In this document: piece by piece, positions 26,354 to 35,482 of the stretch | How the letters are laid out: the number at the start of each line of letters is the position of its first letter | Position numbering within the stretch: the stretch's first letter is position 1 | From: CAIWHR01 sp963717695 | GTDB taxonomy: Bacteria; Pseudomonadota; Gammaproteobacteria; Burkholderiales; Casimicrobiaceae | Length of the DNA stretch: 64,000 nt | Assembly: GCA_963717695.1 (NCBI GenBank) | Contig: CAVQWR010000001.1 | Span: 558,001 to 622,000, forward strand | Direction of reading: 5' to 3' | Notes under the pieces: model-generated | The model's database searches: none | Told to the model about the DNA's origin: nothing | Seen by the model: the letters and a program-made list of their open reading frames with translations, nothing else | Program-made: the position numbers and the translations under genes

Positions 26354-27294
26354 TGGCTCCCGCGCCTGCGCAGACGGCGGGGAGCGGCCCCCTCACCGTC
26401 GGCCTCGTCGGCTATGGCGAAGTCGGCGGGATACTCGGATCGGCCCTGGCAGCGCACCCCGGCGTCACGGTCTGCGCCTGGGACGTGCTGCTGCACGGTC
26501 CGGCGGACACGATGCGCGGCCATGCGACCGGGGCGGGCGTCCTGCTCATGCAGGGTCTCGCGCCGCTGCTGGAGCGTGCCGACGTCGTGATCTCCGCAGT
26601 CACCGCGTCGCAGGCGGAGGCCGTTGCGATCGAGGCGGCGCGGACGATCCGGCGCGGCACCTGGTTCCTCGACCTCAACTCGGCGTCGCCGGGCACGAAG
26701 GTGCGGAGCAGCGAGCAGGTCGACGTCGCTGGCGGACGCTACGTCGAAGCCGCGGTGATGACCTCCGTGCCGCCGTACGGGATCAAGGTGCCGATGCTCC
26801 TCGGCGGCACCCACGCCGACGGGTTGCGCGCGCTGTTGGCCCCTTTGGGATTCGACATGACGGTCGCGGCGCCGCAGGTCGGGGTCGCGTCCGCGATCAA
26901 GATGTGCCGCAGCGTGATCATCAAGGGCCTGGAGGCACTCGTCGTCGAGAGTTTCACCTCGGCGCGCGCCTACGGCGTCGAGGAGCGGGTGCTGGCCTCG
27001 CTGCAGGAGACCTTTCCGGGGCTCGACTGGGACGAGGTCGGCTCCTATCTTTTCAGCCGGACCGCGCTGCACGGCAAGCGCCGCGCCGAGGAGATGCGCG
27101 AAGTCGCGGTGACGGTGCGGGAAATCGGCCTCGAGCCATTGCTCGCATCCGCGATCGCCGCACGGCAGGACTGGATGGCGCAGCAGAAGGAGCGTGCAGG
27201 ACTGGGTCGGGTCGCAAAAGGCGCGAACTGGCGCGCCTACGCCGATCGGCTGCTCGACGCGCGCGACGCCACACGCGAGGCATCGGCCGACTGA
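26353..27294 (+). CDS. NAD(P)-binding dehydrogenase with DUF1932 domain
   Basis: 313 residues related to 6-phosphogluconate / 3-hydroxyisobutyrate dehydrogenases. The N-terminal Rossmann fold begins VGLVGYGEVGGILGSALA (GxGxxG). A DUF1932-type helical C-terminal domain follows (SAIKMCRSVIIKGLEALVVE, with the Lys typical of the family). The ATG overlaps the upstream TGA (TGATG), so it is coupled to the MetE-like gene. Relatives oxidise hydroxy-acids, but the substrate here cannot be told. The frame is open far upstream over the previous gene, which is an antiphase shadow. Confidence 0.82.
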   Translation: MAPAPAQTAGSGPLTVGLVGYGEVGGILGSALAAHPGVTVCAWDVLLHGPADTMRGHATGAGVLLMQGLAPLLERADVVISAVTASQAEAVAIEAARTIRRGTWFLDLNSASPGTKVRSSEQVDVAGGRYVEAAVMTSVPPYGIKVPMLLGGTHADGLRALLAPLGFDMTVAAPQVGVASAIKMCRSVIIKGLEALVVESFTSARAYGVEERVLASLQETFPGLDWDEVGSYLFSRTALHGKRRAEEMREVAVTVREIGLEPLLASAIAARQDWMAQQKERAGLGRVAKGANWRAYADRLLDARDATREASAD

Positions 27295-27310
27295 GATTGC
27301 ACCGCGAGCC

Positions 27311-27897
27311 TCAATGCAGCGCCGGAGACTCCGGGCCGACGCCGTAGGGCGGCGGAAGGATCGCGGCGAGGCGCCGGAACAATTCGCGGAAAGCCTTGCT
27401 CGCGGGGACGCCGACGACGGGATCGTCGTTCGACGCGAACGCCGCGTCGATCGCGTCCCAGTCTTCGCTCTTCAGCGCCGTCATCGCCAGCGGCAGCACC
27501 TCGTCCTCCTCGCGCCGCATGTGCAGCCAGTGGAAATGCGCGTAGCGCTCGACGCGCTCAACGAACGGCTTCAGCGCCCGCGGATCGGCGCGGAACTGCT
27601 CGCACGCGGCCTTCAGCTCGGCGAAGCGCTCGCGGCCGATCTCGTGCTCGCGCGCGAGCGCATCGAGCAGCGGTGCCGCGTCGGGGCGCCGCACGCGCAG
27701 TCGGGCGAACAGGAAGTCGTCCTCCTTCGGATGATGCAGCCGCTCGGGGAACTGCTCGATGTAGTCGAACAGCGCGCCGAGCAGGGCATGGTCCGGTGCC
27801 ATCCGCCCCGCGTCGATCTCCGCGACGATGCCGTCAGCGCCTCGACGACCGCGGTGATGGCGCGGTGCTCGTCCTGGATGATCGCGATGGCCTTCAT
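27311..27897 (-). CDS. Hemerythrin-domain protein (one frameshift)
   Basis: It starts at ATG 27897 as MKAIAIIQDEHRAITAVVEALT. One missing base near 27840 then puts the rest in another frame, GIVAEIDAGRMAPDHALLGA onward to the stop at 27311. The four-helix hemerythrin motifs are present: DEHRAI, LHHPKEDDFLF, EHEIGRERF and HFHWLHMRREEDEVLPLA, supplying the His/Glu ligands of a di-iron site. About 195 residues when repaired. Such proteins bind O2 or sense or repair NO and iron-sulfur damage. It is convergent with the DUF1932 gene and directly downstream of livF. Confidence 0.78.
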
Positions 27898-27922
27898 GTC
27901 GTCGGAGCTCCGTGGTGGCGGA

Positions 27923-28626
27923 TCAGGATACGGCGACGAGCCGGTGCAGCGTGTCCGGATCGCGCAGGAGCGCATCGCTGTCCGAGCGGTGGACGACGCG
28001 GCCGCGCTCGAGCACGATCGCGTGCCGCGTCAGCGACAGCGCGAGCTTCGCGTGCTGCTCGACGACGATCACCGCCATGCCGCTGCCCGGTGACGAGGTC
28101 GCGGATCACGCCCATCAGCTCCTGCACGATGATCGGCGCGAGACCCTCCATCGGCTCGTCGAGCAGCAGCAGCGCCGGGTTGACCATCAGCGCGCGGCCG
28201 ATCGCGAGCATCTGCTGCTCGCCGCCGGAGAGCTGGTTGCCGAAGTTGCCGCGCCGCTCGGCGAGGCGCGGGAAGATCTCGTAGACGCGACCGACGTTCC
28301 ACGGGCCGGGCCGCGCAACGGCCGTCAGGTGCTCCTCGACGGTGAGCGAAGGGAACATGTAGCGCTCCTGCGGCACCCAGCCGATCCCCGACCGGCTGCG
28401 CGCGTGCGTTGGCCAGCGCCGCGAAATCCGCGCCGCGCCAGCGCAGCGTGCCGGCGCGCACGCGCGTCAGTCCCATCAGCGTCACGAGCAGCGTCGTCTT
28501 GCCCATGCCGTTGCGGCCGAGCAGCGCCAGGCTGTCGCCGTCCTCGAGCGTGAGCGAGACGTCCTCCAGCACGATGCCGTCGCCGTAGCCGGCGGTGACG
28601 CCCTCGACCGCGAGCAGCTCAGCCAT
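27923..28626 (-). CDS. livF: Branched-chain/aromatic acid ABC transporter ATPase LivF (frameshifted)
   Basis: It starts at ATG 28626 (MAELLAVEGVTAGYGDGIVL) and overlaps the livG stop. Walker A is GRNGMGKTT. Near 28400 the frame changes to give WVPQERYMFPSLTVEEHLTA, then the signature LSGGEQQM and Walker B LLLLDEP. Near 28080 it changes again to VIVVEQHAKLALSLTRHAIV and ends with RLVAVS at 27923. About 234 residues when repaired, the normal length. It is the last gene of the first liv cluster. Codon usage stays typical through each break, which favours sequence errors. Confidence 0.78.
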
Positions 28627-29375
28627 GCTGCGCCTCGCCGAGGTAGACCTCGCGCACGCGCGGATCGGCGGCGATCTCCGCCGGCGTGCCTTCGGTCAGC
28701 ACCGGCCGCCGACCAGCACGGTGATGCGCTCGGCGAAGCGGAACACGAGCTCCATGTCGTGCTCGATGAAGAGGATCGTCACGTCGCGCGGCAGCGCCGC
28801 GATCACCGCGAAGAGCTCCGCGCTTTCGCCGGCCGGGATGCCGGCCGCGGGCTCGTCGAGCAGCAGGATCCGCGGCTTCGTCGCCAGCGCCAGCGCGATC
28901 TCGACCAGCCGCTGCCTTCCGTACGGCAGGTTGCGCGTCAGCGTATTCGCATGCGAGGCGAGGTGCAGCGATCTCGAGCAGCGCCAGCGCCTCGTCGGCT
29001 TCGTCGCGCCGGCTCGCAACCGTGCGGTGCCAGACGCCCGCGCAGTCCCTTTGCGCTCGCACACGGCCAGCATCACCGATTCGAGGACCGTGAGGCCGGC
29101 GAACAGCGTGTTGATCTGGAACGTGCGCGTCATGCCGCGCTTGACGCGCTCGTGCTGCGCCATCGCGGTGATGCGCTCGCCGCCGAGGAGACACGTCGCC
29201 CGAGGTCGGCGCGAGCGCGCCGGTCAGCAGGTTGATCAGCGTGGTCTTGCCGGCGCCGTTCGGACCGATCAGCGCATGGCGCGCGCCCTGCGGAAACGCG
29301 AGCGTGACGTCGCTGTTCGCCCGGAACGCGCCGAACTGCTTCGACAGGCCCGTCGTCGCCAGAACGGCGCGTCAT
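28619..29375 (-). CDS. livG: ABC transporter ATPase LivG (several frameshifts)
   Basis: The ATG at 29375 overlaps the livM stop (ATGA). The protein is recognisable in pieces: LATTGLSKQFGAFRANSDVTL, Walker A IGPNGAGKTT, AMAQHERVKRGMTRTFQ, NLPYGRQRLVEIALALATKP, Walker B ILLLDEPAAG, FIEHDMELVF, and finally LTEGTPAEIAADPRVREVYL. At least four or five single-base shifts (near 29365, 29195, 29040, 28970 and 28700) separate the pieces. A true pseudogene would be expected to contain stops and substitutions too, which I do not see. About 250 residues when repaired. Confidence 0.72.
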
Positions 29376-30367
29376 GTCCGCGCGGCTCCGCAGACGAGTT
29401 CGCGATCGCCTCCGACCGCGCCGAGAATGCCGCCGCGCGCGAAGAGCACGACGACGACCAGCAGCAGTCCGAGCCAGAACTGCCAGTAAACGGGATTCAG
29501 GTCGGACAGGAAGTGATGCGCGACCATGAACACCGTCGCGCCGACGAGCCCGCCGTACAGGCGGCCCGCGCCGCCCAGCACCAGCATGATCATGAGGTCC
29601 GCCGAGCGCGGAAAGCCGAACACGTCGAGCCCGACGAACTGCGTCGTCTGCGCAAGCAGGCCGCCGGCCACGCCGGCCATCGCGGCGCTGATCGTGTAGA
29701 TGGCGATGAGCCGGCGGGCAACCGGCGCGCCGATCGCCGGCATCCGCCGCACGTTCTCGCGCACGCCGCGCAGCGACAGCCCGAACGGCGAGTTGACGAT
29801 GCGGCGCGCCGCGACGAACAGCACGAACAGCACCCCGAGGCTGTAGAGGTAGGCGGTAGTCCCCGTGAGATCGAACGAGAAGAGCCCGAAGACCTTCCAC
29901 ATCGTCACGCCGGAGAGTCCGTCGGCGCCGCCGGTGATGCTACGGCAGTCTGGTTGGCCGCCTCGAACAGCATGAGGCCGATGCCAAGCGTCACCATCAG
30001 CCGCGCGAGATCGGAGCCGCGGACCACGAGGAAGCTGGTCGCGAAGCCGGCGAGCGCACCGGCCAGGCCCGCGACGAGCAATCCGCTCAACGGCTCGCCC
30101 CAGCCGTGCACCGCGAGCACGCCGGCGGCATAGGCGCCGATGCCGAAGAACGCGGCATGCCCCAGCGAGACGATGCCGGCATAGCCGAGGATGAGGTCGA
30201 GCGTCACCGCGAACAGGCCGGTGATCAGCATCTGGCTGCCGAGCACGCGATAGTTCGGGAAGGCGAAAAAGGCGGCGACCGCGCCGACCCAGAACACCAT
30301 CTCGATCGCGACGCCAGCGATCGGTGGGTAGCTGCGGCGCGACCGCCGCATCGGCCGAGGTATTCAC
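29372..30367 (-). CDS. livM: ABC transporter permease LivM (two frameshifts)
   Basis: GTG 30367 follows GGGAG. The protein begins MNTSADAAVA, shifts near 30338 to RRSYPPIAGVAIEMVFWVGA and continues through typical LivM motifs (LDLILGYAGIVSLGHAAFFG, LARLMVTLGIGLMLFE). It shifts near 29940 to SITGGADGLSG, then FGLSLRGVRENVRRMPAIG and LMIMLVLGGAGRLYG. About 330 residues and eight to ten helices when repaired. With LivH it would form the membrane channel of the importer. Confidence 0.78.
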   Translation of the reverse strand: MNTSADAAVAPQLPTDRWRRDRDGVLGRRGRRLFRLPELSRARQPDADHRPVRGDARPHPRLCRHRLAGACRVLRHRRLCRRRARGARLGRAVERIARRGPGRCARRLRDQLPRGPRLRSRAADGDAWHRPHAVRGGQPDCRSITGGADGLSGVTMWKVFGLFSFDLTGTTAYLYSLGVLFVLFVAARRIVNSPFGLSLRGVRENVRRMPAIGAPVARRLIAIYTISAAMAGVAGGLLAQTTQFVGLDVFGFPRSADLMIMLVLGGAGRLYGGLVGATVFMVAHHFLSDLNPVYWQFWLGLLLVVVVLFARGGILGAVGGDRELVCGAART

Positions 30368-30470
30368 GTCGCGGCTCCCGGCCGGCTCATGTTGCGCAAG
30401 GTCGGATGACGCTGGCCCGGCAACGGCGCCCGGCGTCGCCTCGCGCCGACGTCAATCGCCGTCCCGGCAG

Positions 30471-31338
30471 TCACGTGCGCCTTCCGTAGAGGCCCGCGGG
30501 GAACGCGATCATCAGCGCGACCATCAGGAAATAGATGATGAACGACCCGATCTGCGGCACGTAGTACTTGCCGGCGACGTCGCAGATGCCGAGGATCATC
30601 GCGGCGACGAGGCCGCCCTTGATCGTCCCGGCCCCACCGATCGCGACGACGAGCAGGAAGTACACCATGTACTTCAGCGGGAACGTCGGGTCGAGGCCCA
30701 GCACGTCGATGCCGAGTCCGCCGCCGAGGCCGGCCAGCCCGGATCCGAGCGCGAACGTCACGCCGAACACGCGGTTCACGTTGATGCCGAGGCCGGCCGA
30801 CGCGACGGCGTTGTCGACCGAGGCCCGCACCTGCGCGCCAAAGCGCGTGCGCACCAGCAGCAGGTGCAGTGCGATGGTCGCGACGATGACCACGCCGATC
30901 AGGAACAGCCGGTAGGCGCCGACGTCGAGTCCGAGCACGCGCACCTGCCCGCGCAGCAAATCGGGCAGCCGCACCGGCTGCTGCGACGGGCCGAAGAAGT
31001 ACGACGTCGCTGCGACGGACATGAACACGAGGCCGATCGAGAACATCACCTGGTCGAGGTGGGTCGCCTTGTACAGCCGCTGGTAGAGCGTGCGCTCCAG
31101 CACGATGCCGGCCAGCGGCGGCGACGATGAACGCGACCGGCAGCGTCGCCAGGAACGGCACGCCTGCGCGCGTCATCAGCAGCACGCAGGCGTAGCCGCC
31201 CAGCATCGCGAACGCGCCGTGCGCGAGGTTGACGAAGTTCATCAGGCCCATCGTCACCGACAGCCCGATGCTGATGATGAACAGCAGGCTGCCGTACGCG
31301 ATGCCGTCGAACAGCACTCCGGCAAGGTTGCCGAGCAA
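30471..31338 (-). CDS. livH: ABC transporter permease LivH (one frameshift)
   Basis: Best start is TTG 31338 (LLGNLAGVLFDGIAYGSLLF) directly behind GAGGAGGAGA. The LivH signature GLMNFVNLAHGAFAMLGGYA follows. Near 31120 the frame shifts from VAAA to GIVLERTLYQRLYKATHLDQ, and the remainder is continuous to RRT at 30471. About 288 residues when repaired. The end of livH is separated from livM by about 100 bases, an unusual gap for this operon type. Confidence 0.78.
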
Positions 31339-31369
31339 GGTCTCCTCCTCGTCGCGATCGAAGCATGCG

Positions 31370-31530
31370 GCGACCGACGGGCCGCCCCTAGGTCGCCGCC
31401 TTGCCCCCCTGGGGGAAGCGCGCGGATGCGCGCCTCGGGGGCTCATCAGCGACCGACGGGCCGCCCCTAGGTCGCCGCCTCGCCCCCTGGGGGGAGGCGC
31501 GCGAATGCGCGCTTCGGGGGGGCCTCATCA
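31370..31530. repeat. Two tandem copies of a 79-82 bp GC-rich repeat with hairpins
   Basis: Units 31370-31448 and 31449-31530 both begin GCGACCGACGGGCCGCCCC and end in GGGG(GGC)CTCATCA. Each contains inverted segments (CCCCCTGGGGG; CGCGCGAATGCGCGC) able to form hairpins. It lies between livK and livH, so it would be in the transcript. The second unit supplies the livK stop codon. It looks like a REP-type intergenic repeat. Confidence 0.75.
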
Positions 31531-32712
31531 ACCGGGGTCCTTGACGTTCTCGACCTTGTCGAACTCGATGTTCCACGGCTTGCCGTTGACCATCTTCACT
31601 TCGCGCAGATAGACGTTCTGGATCGGCTGCCGCGTCGCCGGATCGATCGACAGCGGTCCGCGCGGGCTCGTCCACTTCATCCCCTTCATCGCCTCGACCA
31701 GCTGCTCGCCGGTGGCATTGGGGCCGGCCTTCTTCACCGCCTCGTAGATGAGGTGCATGCCGTCGTAGCCGCCGACGGAGTGGAAGTTGGGGCGCATGCC
31801 GTTGTTGGCCTTCATGAAGGCGTCCACGTAGGCCTTGTTCTCGGGCGAATCGTGCGCGGCCGAGTAATGGAACGACGTGATCACGCCGACGGCCGGCGCG
31901 CCCATGCTCTCGAGCAGGTCGTCGTCGGTGACGTCGCCCGTGCCGATCAGTCGAATGCCCGCCTGCTTCAGCCCGCGGTCGTCGAACTGCTTCATCACGG
32001 CGAGGCCTTCACCGGACGGCACGAACACGAACAGCGCATCCGGCTTCGCATCCTTCGCGCGCTGCAGGAACGGCGCATAGTCCGGGTTGCGCAGCGGCGT
32101 GCGGATCGATTCCACGATCTCGCCGCCACCTGCCTTGAACACCGCCTGGAAGGTCTTCTCGGCGTCGAGGCCGGGGCCGTAGTCGGTCACCATCGTGACG
32201 ACACGCTTGATCTTGTTCTTGAGCGCCCATTCCGCGATCGGGGCGGTCACCTGCGGCAGCGTGAAGTTCGGTCGCACGATGTACGGCGAGCGCGTCGGGA
32301 TCATGCCGGTGGCCGCTGCCATCACGATCATCGGCACCTTGGCTTCCGTCGCCACCGGCGCGGCGGCGAGGGCGAGCGGCGTCAGGCCGAAGCCCGCCAG
32401 CACGCTGACCTTGTCCTGCACGACCATCTCCTGCGCGATGCGCTTGGTCGTCTCGGGCGCGGTGCCGGTGTCGTCCTTCACGATCAGCTCGACCTTGCGT
32501 CCCGCCACCGTGTCGCCGTTCTTCGCGATGTAGAGCCGGCAAGCCGCCTCGATCTGCTTGCCGGTCGACGCGAACGGGCCGGTCAGCGGGAGGATCAGAC
32601 CGATCTTCAGCGGGTCAGCGGCCAGCGCGGTGCCGGCCAATGCGACGGTCATGATCGCTCCGGCGACGCCCTGAAGCATGCGGCGACGGGTGATGCGGTT
32701 GCGCAAATTCAT
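31528..32712 (-). CDS. livK: Periplasmic substrate-binding protein of the ABC importer (LivK type)
   Basis: 394 residues starting at ATG 32712 (MNLRNRITRRRMLQG) behind AGGAGG. A longer open frame to 32907 is not family-like. The signal peptide runs to about residue 31 (VALAGTALAA); the RRRMLQ motif may allow Tat export. The mature part is a peripla_BP_6 domain: PLKIGLILPLTGPFASTGKQ, KVELIVKDDTGTAPET, VSVLAGFGLTPLALAAAP and PNFHSVGGYDGMHLIYEAVK. It is downstream of lig genes on the same strand, so an aromatic acid is a more likely ligand than leucine. This is inference from context. Confidence 0.88.
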   Translation of the reverse strand: MNLRNRITRRRMLQGVAGAIMTVALAGTALAADPLKIGLILPLTGPFASTGKQIEAACRLYIAKNGDTVAGRKVELIVKDDTGTAPETTKRIAQEMVVQDKVSVLAGFGLTPLALAAAPVATEAKVPMIVMAAATGMIPTRSPYIVRPNFTLPQVTAPIAEWALKNKIKRVVTMVTDYGPGLDAEKTFQAVFKAGGGEIVESIRTPLRNPDYAPFLQRAKDAKPDALFVFVPSGEGLAVMKQFDDRGLKQAGIRLIGTGDVTDDDLLESMGAPAVGVITSFHYSAAHDSPENKAYVDAFMKANNGMRPNFHSVGGYDGMHLIYEAVKKAGPNATGEQLVEAMKGMKWTSPRGPLSIDPATRQPIQNVYLREVKMVNGKPWNIEFDKVENVKDPG

Positions 32713-32773
32713 CGAATCCTCCTGTTGCGTTGGTGATTTCATGTGGCGCGACATTGCAGGTTGGAACTGCGGT

Positions 32774-33514
32774 TCATCGAGCGTATTGCAGATCGGATTC
32801 GGCCGCGGCGGGCATCCGCAGCCACGCGGCGAGCGCGGTTCCCACATCGCGCGGACGTTCCATCGGCGCCATGTGGCCGCAGCGATCGATAATCGCAAGG
32901 CGGGCACGGGGGATCAGTGCCGCCATTTCCCCGTGCTGGGCGGGCGTGGACCAGCCGTCCTCGCGTCCGCACAGCACCAGCGCTGGACACGTGATGGCCG
33001 GCAGCAACGCGGTGGCGTCGGGACGGTTCAAGAGTGCCTCGATCTGTCCCGCGAATTGGTCGGCGCTGTGGCGCTCGAACATGTCGAGAATTGCCTCGAT
33101 GAGAGCGCTGTCGGCCAGTCGCTCCGGATGGACCATGGGCTGCACCCACGTCCTTGCCATCACGCGCACGCCGCGCTCGCGAGCAATGGCGAGCAGTGCG
33201 AGTCGCTTGGCCTTCTCGTCGTCTCCGGCGGAACCGGCCGGCCGCGCGCGAATCCCGGTATCGAGGAGCGCAAGCCGCTCGACCCGCTCCGGCGCGCGGC
33301 GCACGATTTCGAGCGCCACACGCCCGCCCATCGAGTGCCCGGCGAGCGCGAACGTGGCCGGTGCATCGTCCAGCACGCGCTCCGCCATCGCGACGAGATC
33401 GCGCGCATCCGAATAATCCGGGACGCGGCAGTCCGCATCGGGTTCGACATAGGGCATCACCGGCGCCCAGGCAGCGGCGTCGCACATGAGGCCGGGAAGC
33501 AGCAGCAGTTTCAC
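32774..33514 (-). CDS. Alpha/beta hydrolase in the lig cluster
   Basis: 246 residues from GTG 33514 (VKLLLLPGLMCDAAAW). The catalytic triad is visible: nucleophile Ser in GHSMGG, Asp in CGREDGWSTP and His in CGHMAPMERP. LLLLPGL is the oxyanion segment. It begins 4 bases after the ligJ stop, so it is in the operon. It could be an esterase that releases an aromatic acid from an ester, or a hydrolase of a ring-cleavage product; 4,5-cleavage of protocatechuate itself does not need one. It is not close to a named enzyme I can identify. Confidence 0.82.
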   Translation of the reverse strand: MKLLLLPGLMCDAAAWAPVMPYVEPDADCRVPDYSDARDLVAMAERVLDDAPATFALAGHSMGGRVALEIVRRAPERVERLALLDTGIRARPAGSAGDDEKAKRLALLAIARERGVRVMARTWVQPMVHPERLADSALIEAILDMFERHSADQFAGQIEALLNRPDATALLPAITCPALVLCGREDGWSTPAQHGEMAALIPRARLAIIDRCGHMAPMERPRDVGTALAAWLRMPAAAESDLQYAR

Positions 33515-33518
33515 CGTG

Positions 33519-34565
33519 TCAAATCCGCCGTGCCGATGCGTTGACTTCGCGCGCCGTTCGCGAGCCGAGCCGGCCAAAGACGCGCCGGGCGTTCCCTTCG
33601 AAGATCTTGTGCCGGTCTTCCGCCGACAGCGCGTCCATCTGGTCGACGTAGCGGCGCGTGTCGTCGTAGTGGTGGCCCGTCTCCGGATCGATGCCGCGCA
33701 CCGCGCCGACCATCTCCGACGCGAACAGGATGTTGTCGACGGGTATTACCTTGGTCAGGAGCTCGATCCCCGGCCGGTGGTACACGCAGGTGTCGAAGTA
33801 CACATTGCCGAGGAGGTGCTCCTTCAGGGGCGGCCGTTTCATGTCCTGCGCGAGGCCGCGGTAGCGCCCCCAGTGATAGGGCACCGCCCCGCCGCCGTGC
33901 GGAATGATGAACTTCAGCGTGGGAAAGTCCTTGAAAAGGTCCGAAGTGAGGAATTGCATGAATGCCGTCGTGTCGGCATTGATGTAGTGCGCGCCGGTCG
34001 CGTGGAAGCACGGGTTGCACGACGTGCTGACGTGGACCATCGCGGGCACGTCGAGCTCGACCATCTTCTCGTAGAGCGGGTACCACCAGCGGTCGGTCAG
34101 CGGCGGCTCCTTCCAGTGCCCGCCCGAGGGATCGGGATTGAGGTTGCAGCCGATGAAGCCCAGTTCGTTCACGCAGCGCTCGAGCTCGGGGATGCAGCGC
34201 TCGGGCGCGACGCCGGGCGACTGCGGCAGCTGGCAGACGCCGACGAAGTTGTCGGGATAGAGGCCGCAGACGCGCGCGACGAGGTCGTTGCAGATCTCCG
34301 ACCACGCGCGGCTCGTCGCCTCGGTGCCGATGTGATGCGCCATGAAGCTCGCGCGCGGCGAGAAGATCGTGAGATCGGTGCCGCGCTCGCGCTGCATCTT
34401 CAGCTGAGCGCCTTCGAGGCTCGCCCGGATCTGGTCGTCGGTAATCCTCAGCGCGGAGCGCGCCGGCGCCTTGGCGGGATCGTCAAGCGCGGCGATCTGC
34501 AGCTTGCGCCACGCCTCGAGCTCGGCCGGCGCGGTCGTGTAGTGCCCGTGGCAGTCGATGATCAT
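33519..34565 (-). CDS. ligJ: 4-oxalomesaconate hydratase (LigJ/PmdE type)
   Basis: 348 residues from ATG 34565. It is an amidohydrolase-fold protein beginning MIIDCHGHYTT (metal-binding His6, His8), with SCNPCFHATGAHYINADTT and FIIPHGGGAVPYHWGR, all typical of LigJ. It adds water to 4-oxalomesaconate to give 4-carboxy-4-hydroxy-2-oxoadipate, the substrate of LigK. An open extension to 34589 is not supported by similarity. It follows ligB2 by 34 bases. Confidence 0.88.
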   Translation of the reverse strand: MIIDCHGHYTTAPAELEAWRKLQIAALDDPAKAPARSALRITDDQIRASLEGAQLKMQRERGTDLTIFSPRASFMAHHIGTEATSRAWSEICNDLVARVCGLYPDNFVGVCQLPQSPGVAPERCIPELERCVNELGFIGCNLNPDPSGGHWKEPPLTDRWWYPLYEKMVELDVPAMVHVSTSCNPCFHATGAHYINADTTAFMQFLTSDLFKDFPTLKFIIPHGGGAVPYHWGRYRGLAQDMKRPPLKEHLLGNVYFDTCVYHRPGIELLTKVIPVDNILFASEMVGAVRGIDPETGHHYDDTRRYVDQMDALSAEDRHKIFEGNARRVFGRLGSRTAREVNASARRI

Positions 34566-34599
34566 TGGAACTCTGTTGTCCTGGTCCAAGTGATGTCGG

Positions 34600-35469
34600 T
34601 CACGCCGCCCGCGCCTGCGGGCGGGCCTTCAGTTCGTTCTGCAGCACCATCAACCCGGTCGCGGTGTTCGAGATCGGAACGTGGTAGTTGGAGTGAACGC
34701 GCGTCACGCGGCCGGTCAGCGCGCCGCGCGCGGCGAGCCACGCCATCAGTTCCGTTCCCTGCGCGCCGGCCTCGCGAACGATGTCGAGCGACGAGTAGCG
34801 GGTGAGCTTCTCGGGGTCGTCGACGATGGCATCCATGCACATCAGGTCGAACGGCTTGTTGATGAAGCCCGCCCGCTTGCCGTCGAGCTGGTGCGAAAGG
34901 CCGCCGGTGCCCAGCACGACGACACGCACGTCCTCGTTCCAGGTTTCGAGCGCGCGTCCGACGGCCTGCCCGAGGTGGTAGCAGCGCCGCGGCGACGGCA
35001 GCGGATGCTGGACGTGATTCATCGCGATCGGGACGATGCGCACCGGCCAATCGCCTCCGCCCGGCCACAGCAACGCCATGGGGAGCGTCAGCGCATGGTC
35101 GACCAGCATTTCCTGGCAGGACGTAATGTCGAACTCGTCGGCGACCAGCGACTCGATGAGGTGCCAGGACAGCGGAGCGTCGCCCTGGAACTCCTTGACG
35201 GTGGGAATGCCCCAGCCCTCGTCCGCATTGCGATACTCGGGCGCCGCGCCGACGGCGAACGTCGGCAGCTTGTCGAGGAAGAAGTTGAGCCCATGGTCGT
35301 TGTAGAAGACCACTGCGACGTCGGGCTTCGCTTTCGCAAGCCAGGCGTGCACGGGCGGGAAGCCATCGAAGAACGGCTTCCAGTACGGCTCTTCCTGCTG
35401 ATTCCGCGCGATCGCGCGCCCGATGGCGGGAACGTGCGAGCAGGTGACGGAGCCTACGATCGTTGCCAT
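34600..35469 (-). CDS. Second LigB-type extradiol dioxygenase, catalytic subunit
   Basis: 289 residues from ATG 35469 behind GAGGAGG. It is a class III extradiol dioxygenase. His12 (SHVPAIG), His59 (FYNDHG) and Glu240 (GTELMAWL) match the Fe(II) ligands of LigB, and His125 and His193 match its active-site histidines. Positions are identical to those in the other copy in this cluster (36834-37700), but the rest differs clearly, for example GLNFFLDKLPTFAVGAAPEY against ASAFSLELIPTFAIGCAESF. All catalytic residues are kept, so it is probably active on a related substrate such as gallate or a methylated catecholic acid. The exact substrate is unknown. Confidence 0.85.
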   Translation of the reverse strand: MATIVGSVTCSHVPAIGRAIARNQQEEPYWKPFFDGFPPVHAWLAKAKPDVAVVFYNDHGLNFFLDKLPTFAVGAAPEYRNADEGWGIPTVKEFQGDAPLSWHLIESLVADEFDITSCQEMLVDHALTLPMALLWPGGGDWPVRIVPIAMNHVQHPLPSPRRCYHLGQAVGRALETWNEDVRVVVLGTGGLSHQLDGKRAGFINKPFDLMCMDAIVDDPEKLTRYSSLDIVREAGAQGTELMAWLAARGALTGRVTRVHSNYHVPISNTATGLMVLQNELKARPQARAA

Positions 35470-35482
35470 GTTTCGGTCCTCC

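Noticed and set aside
27194..28093. Plus-strand frame opposite hemerythrin and livF
   Set aside because: It is antisense to genes with clear family motifs and itself shows none.
31370..31530. CRISPR-like array
   Set aside because: Only two units, directly adjacent, with no spacers and no cas genes; it is a tandem intergenic repeat.
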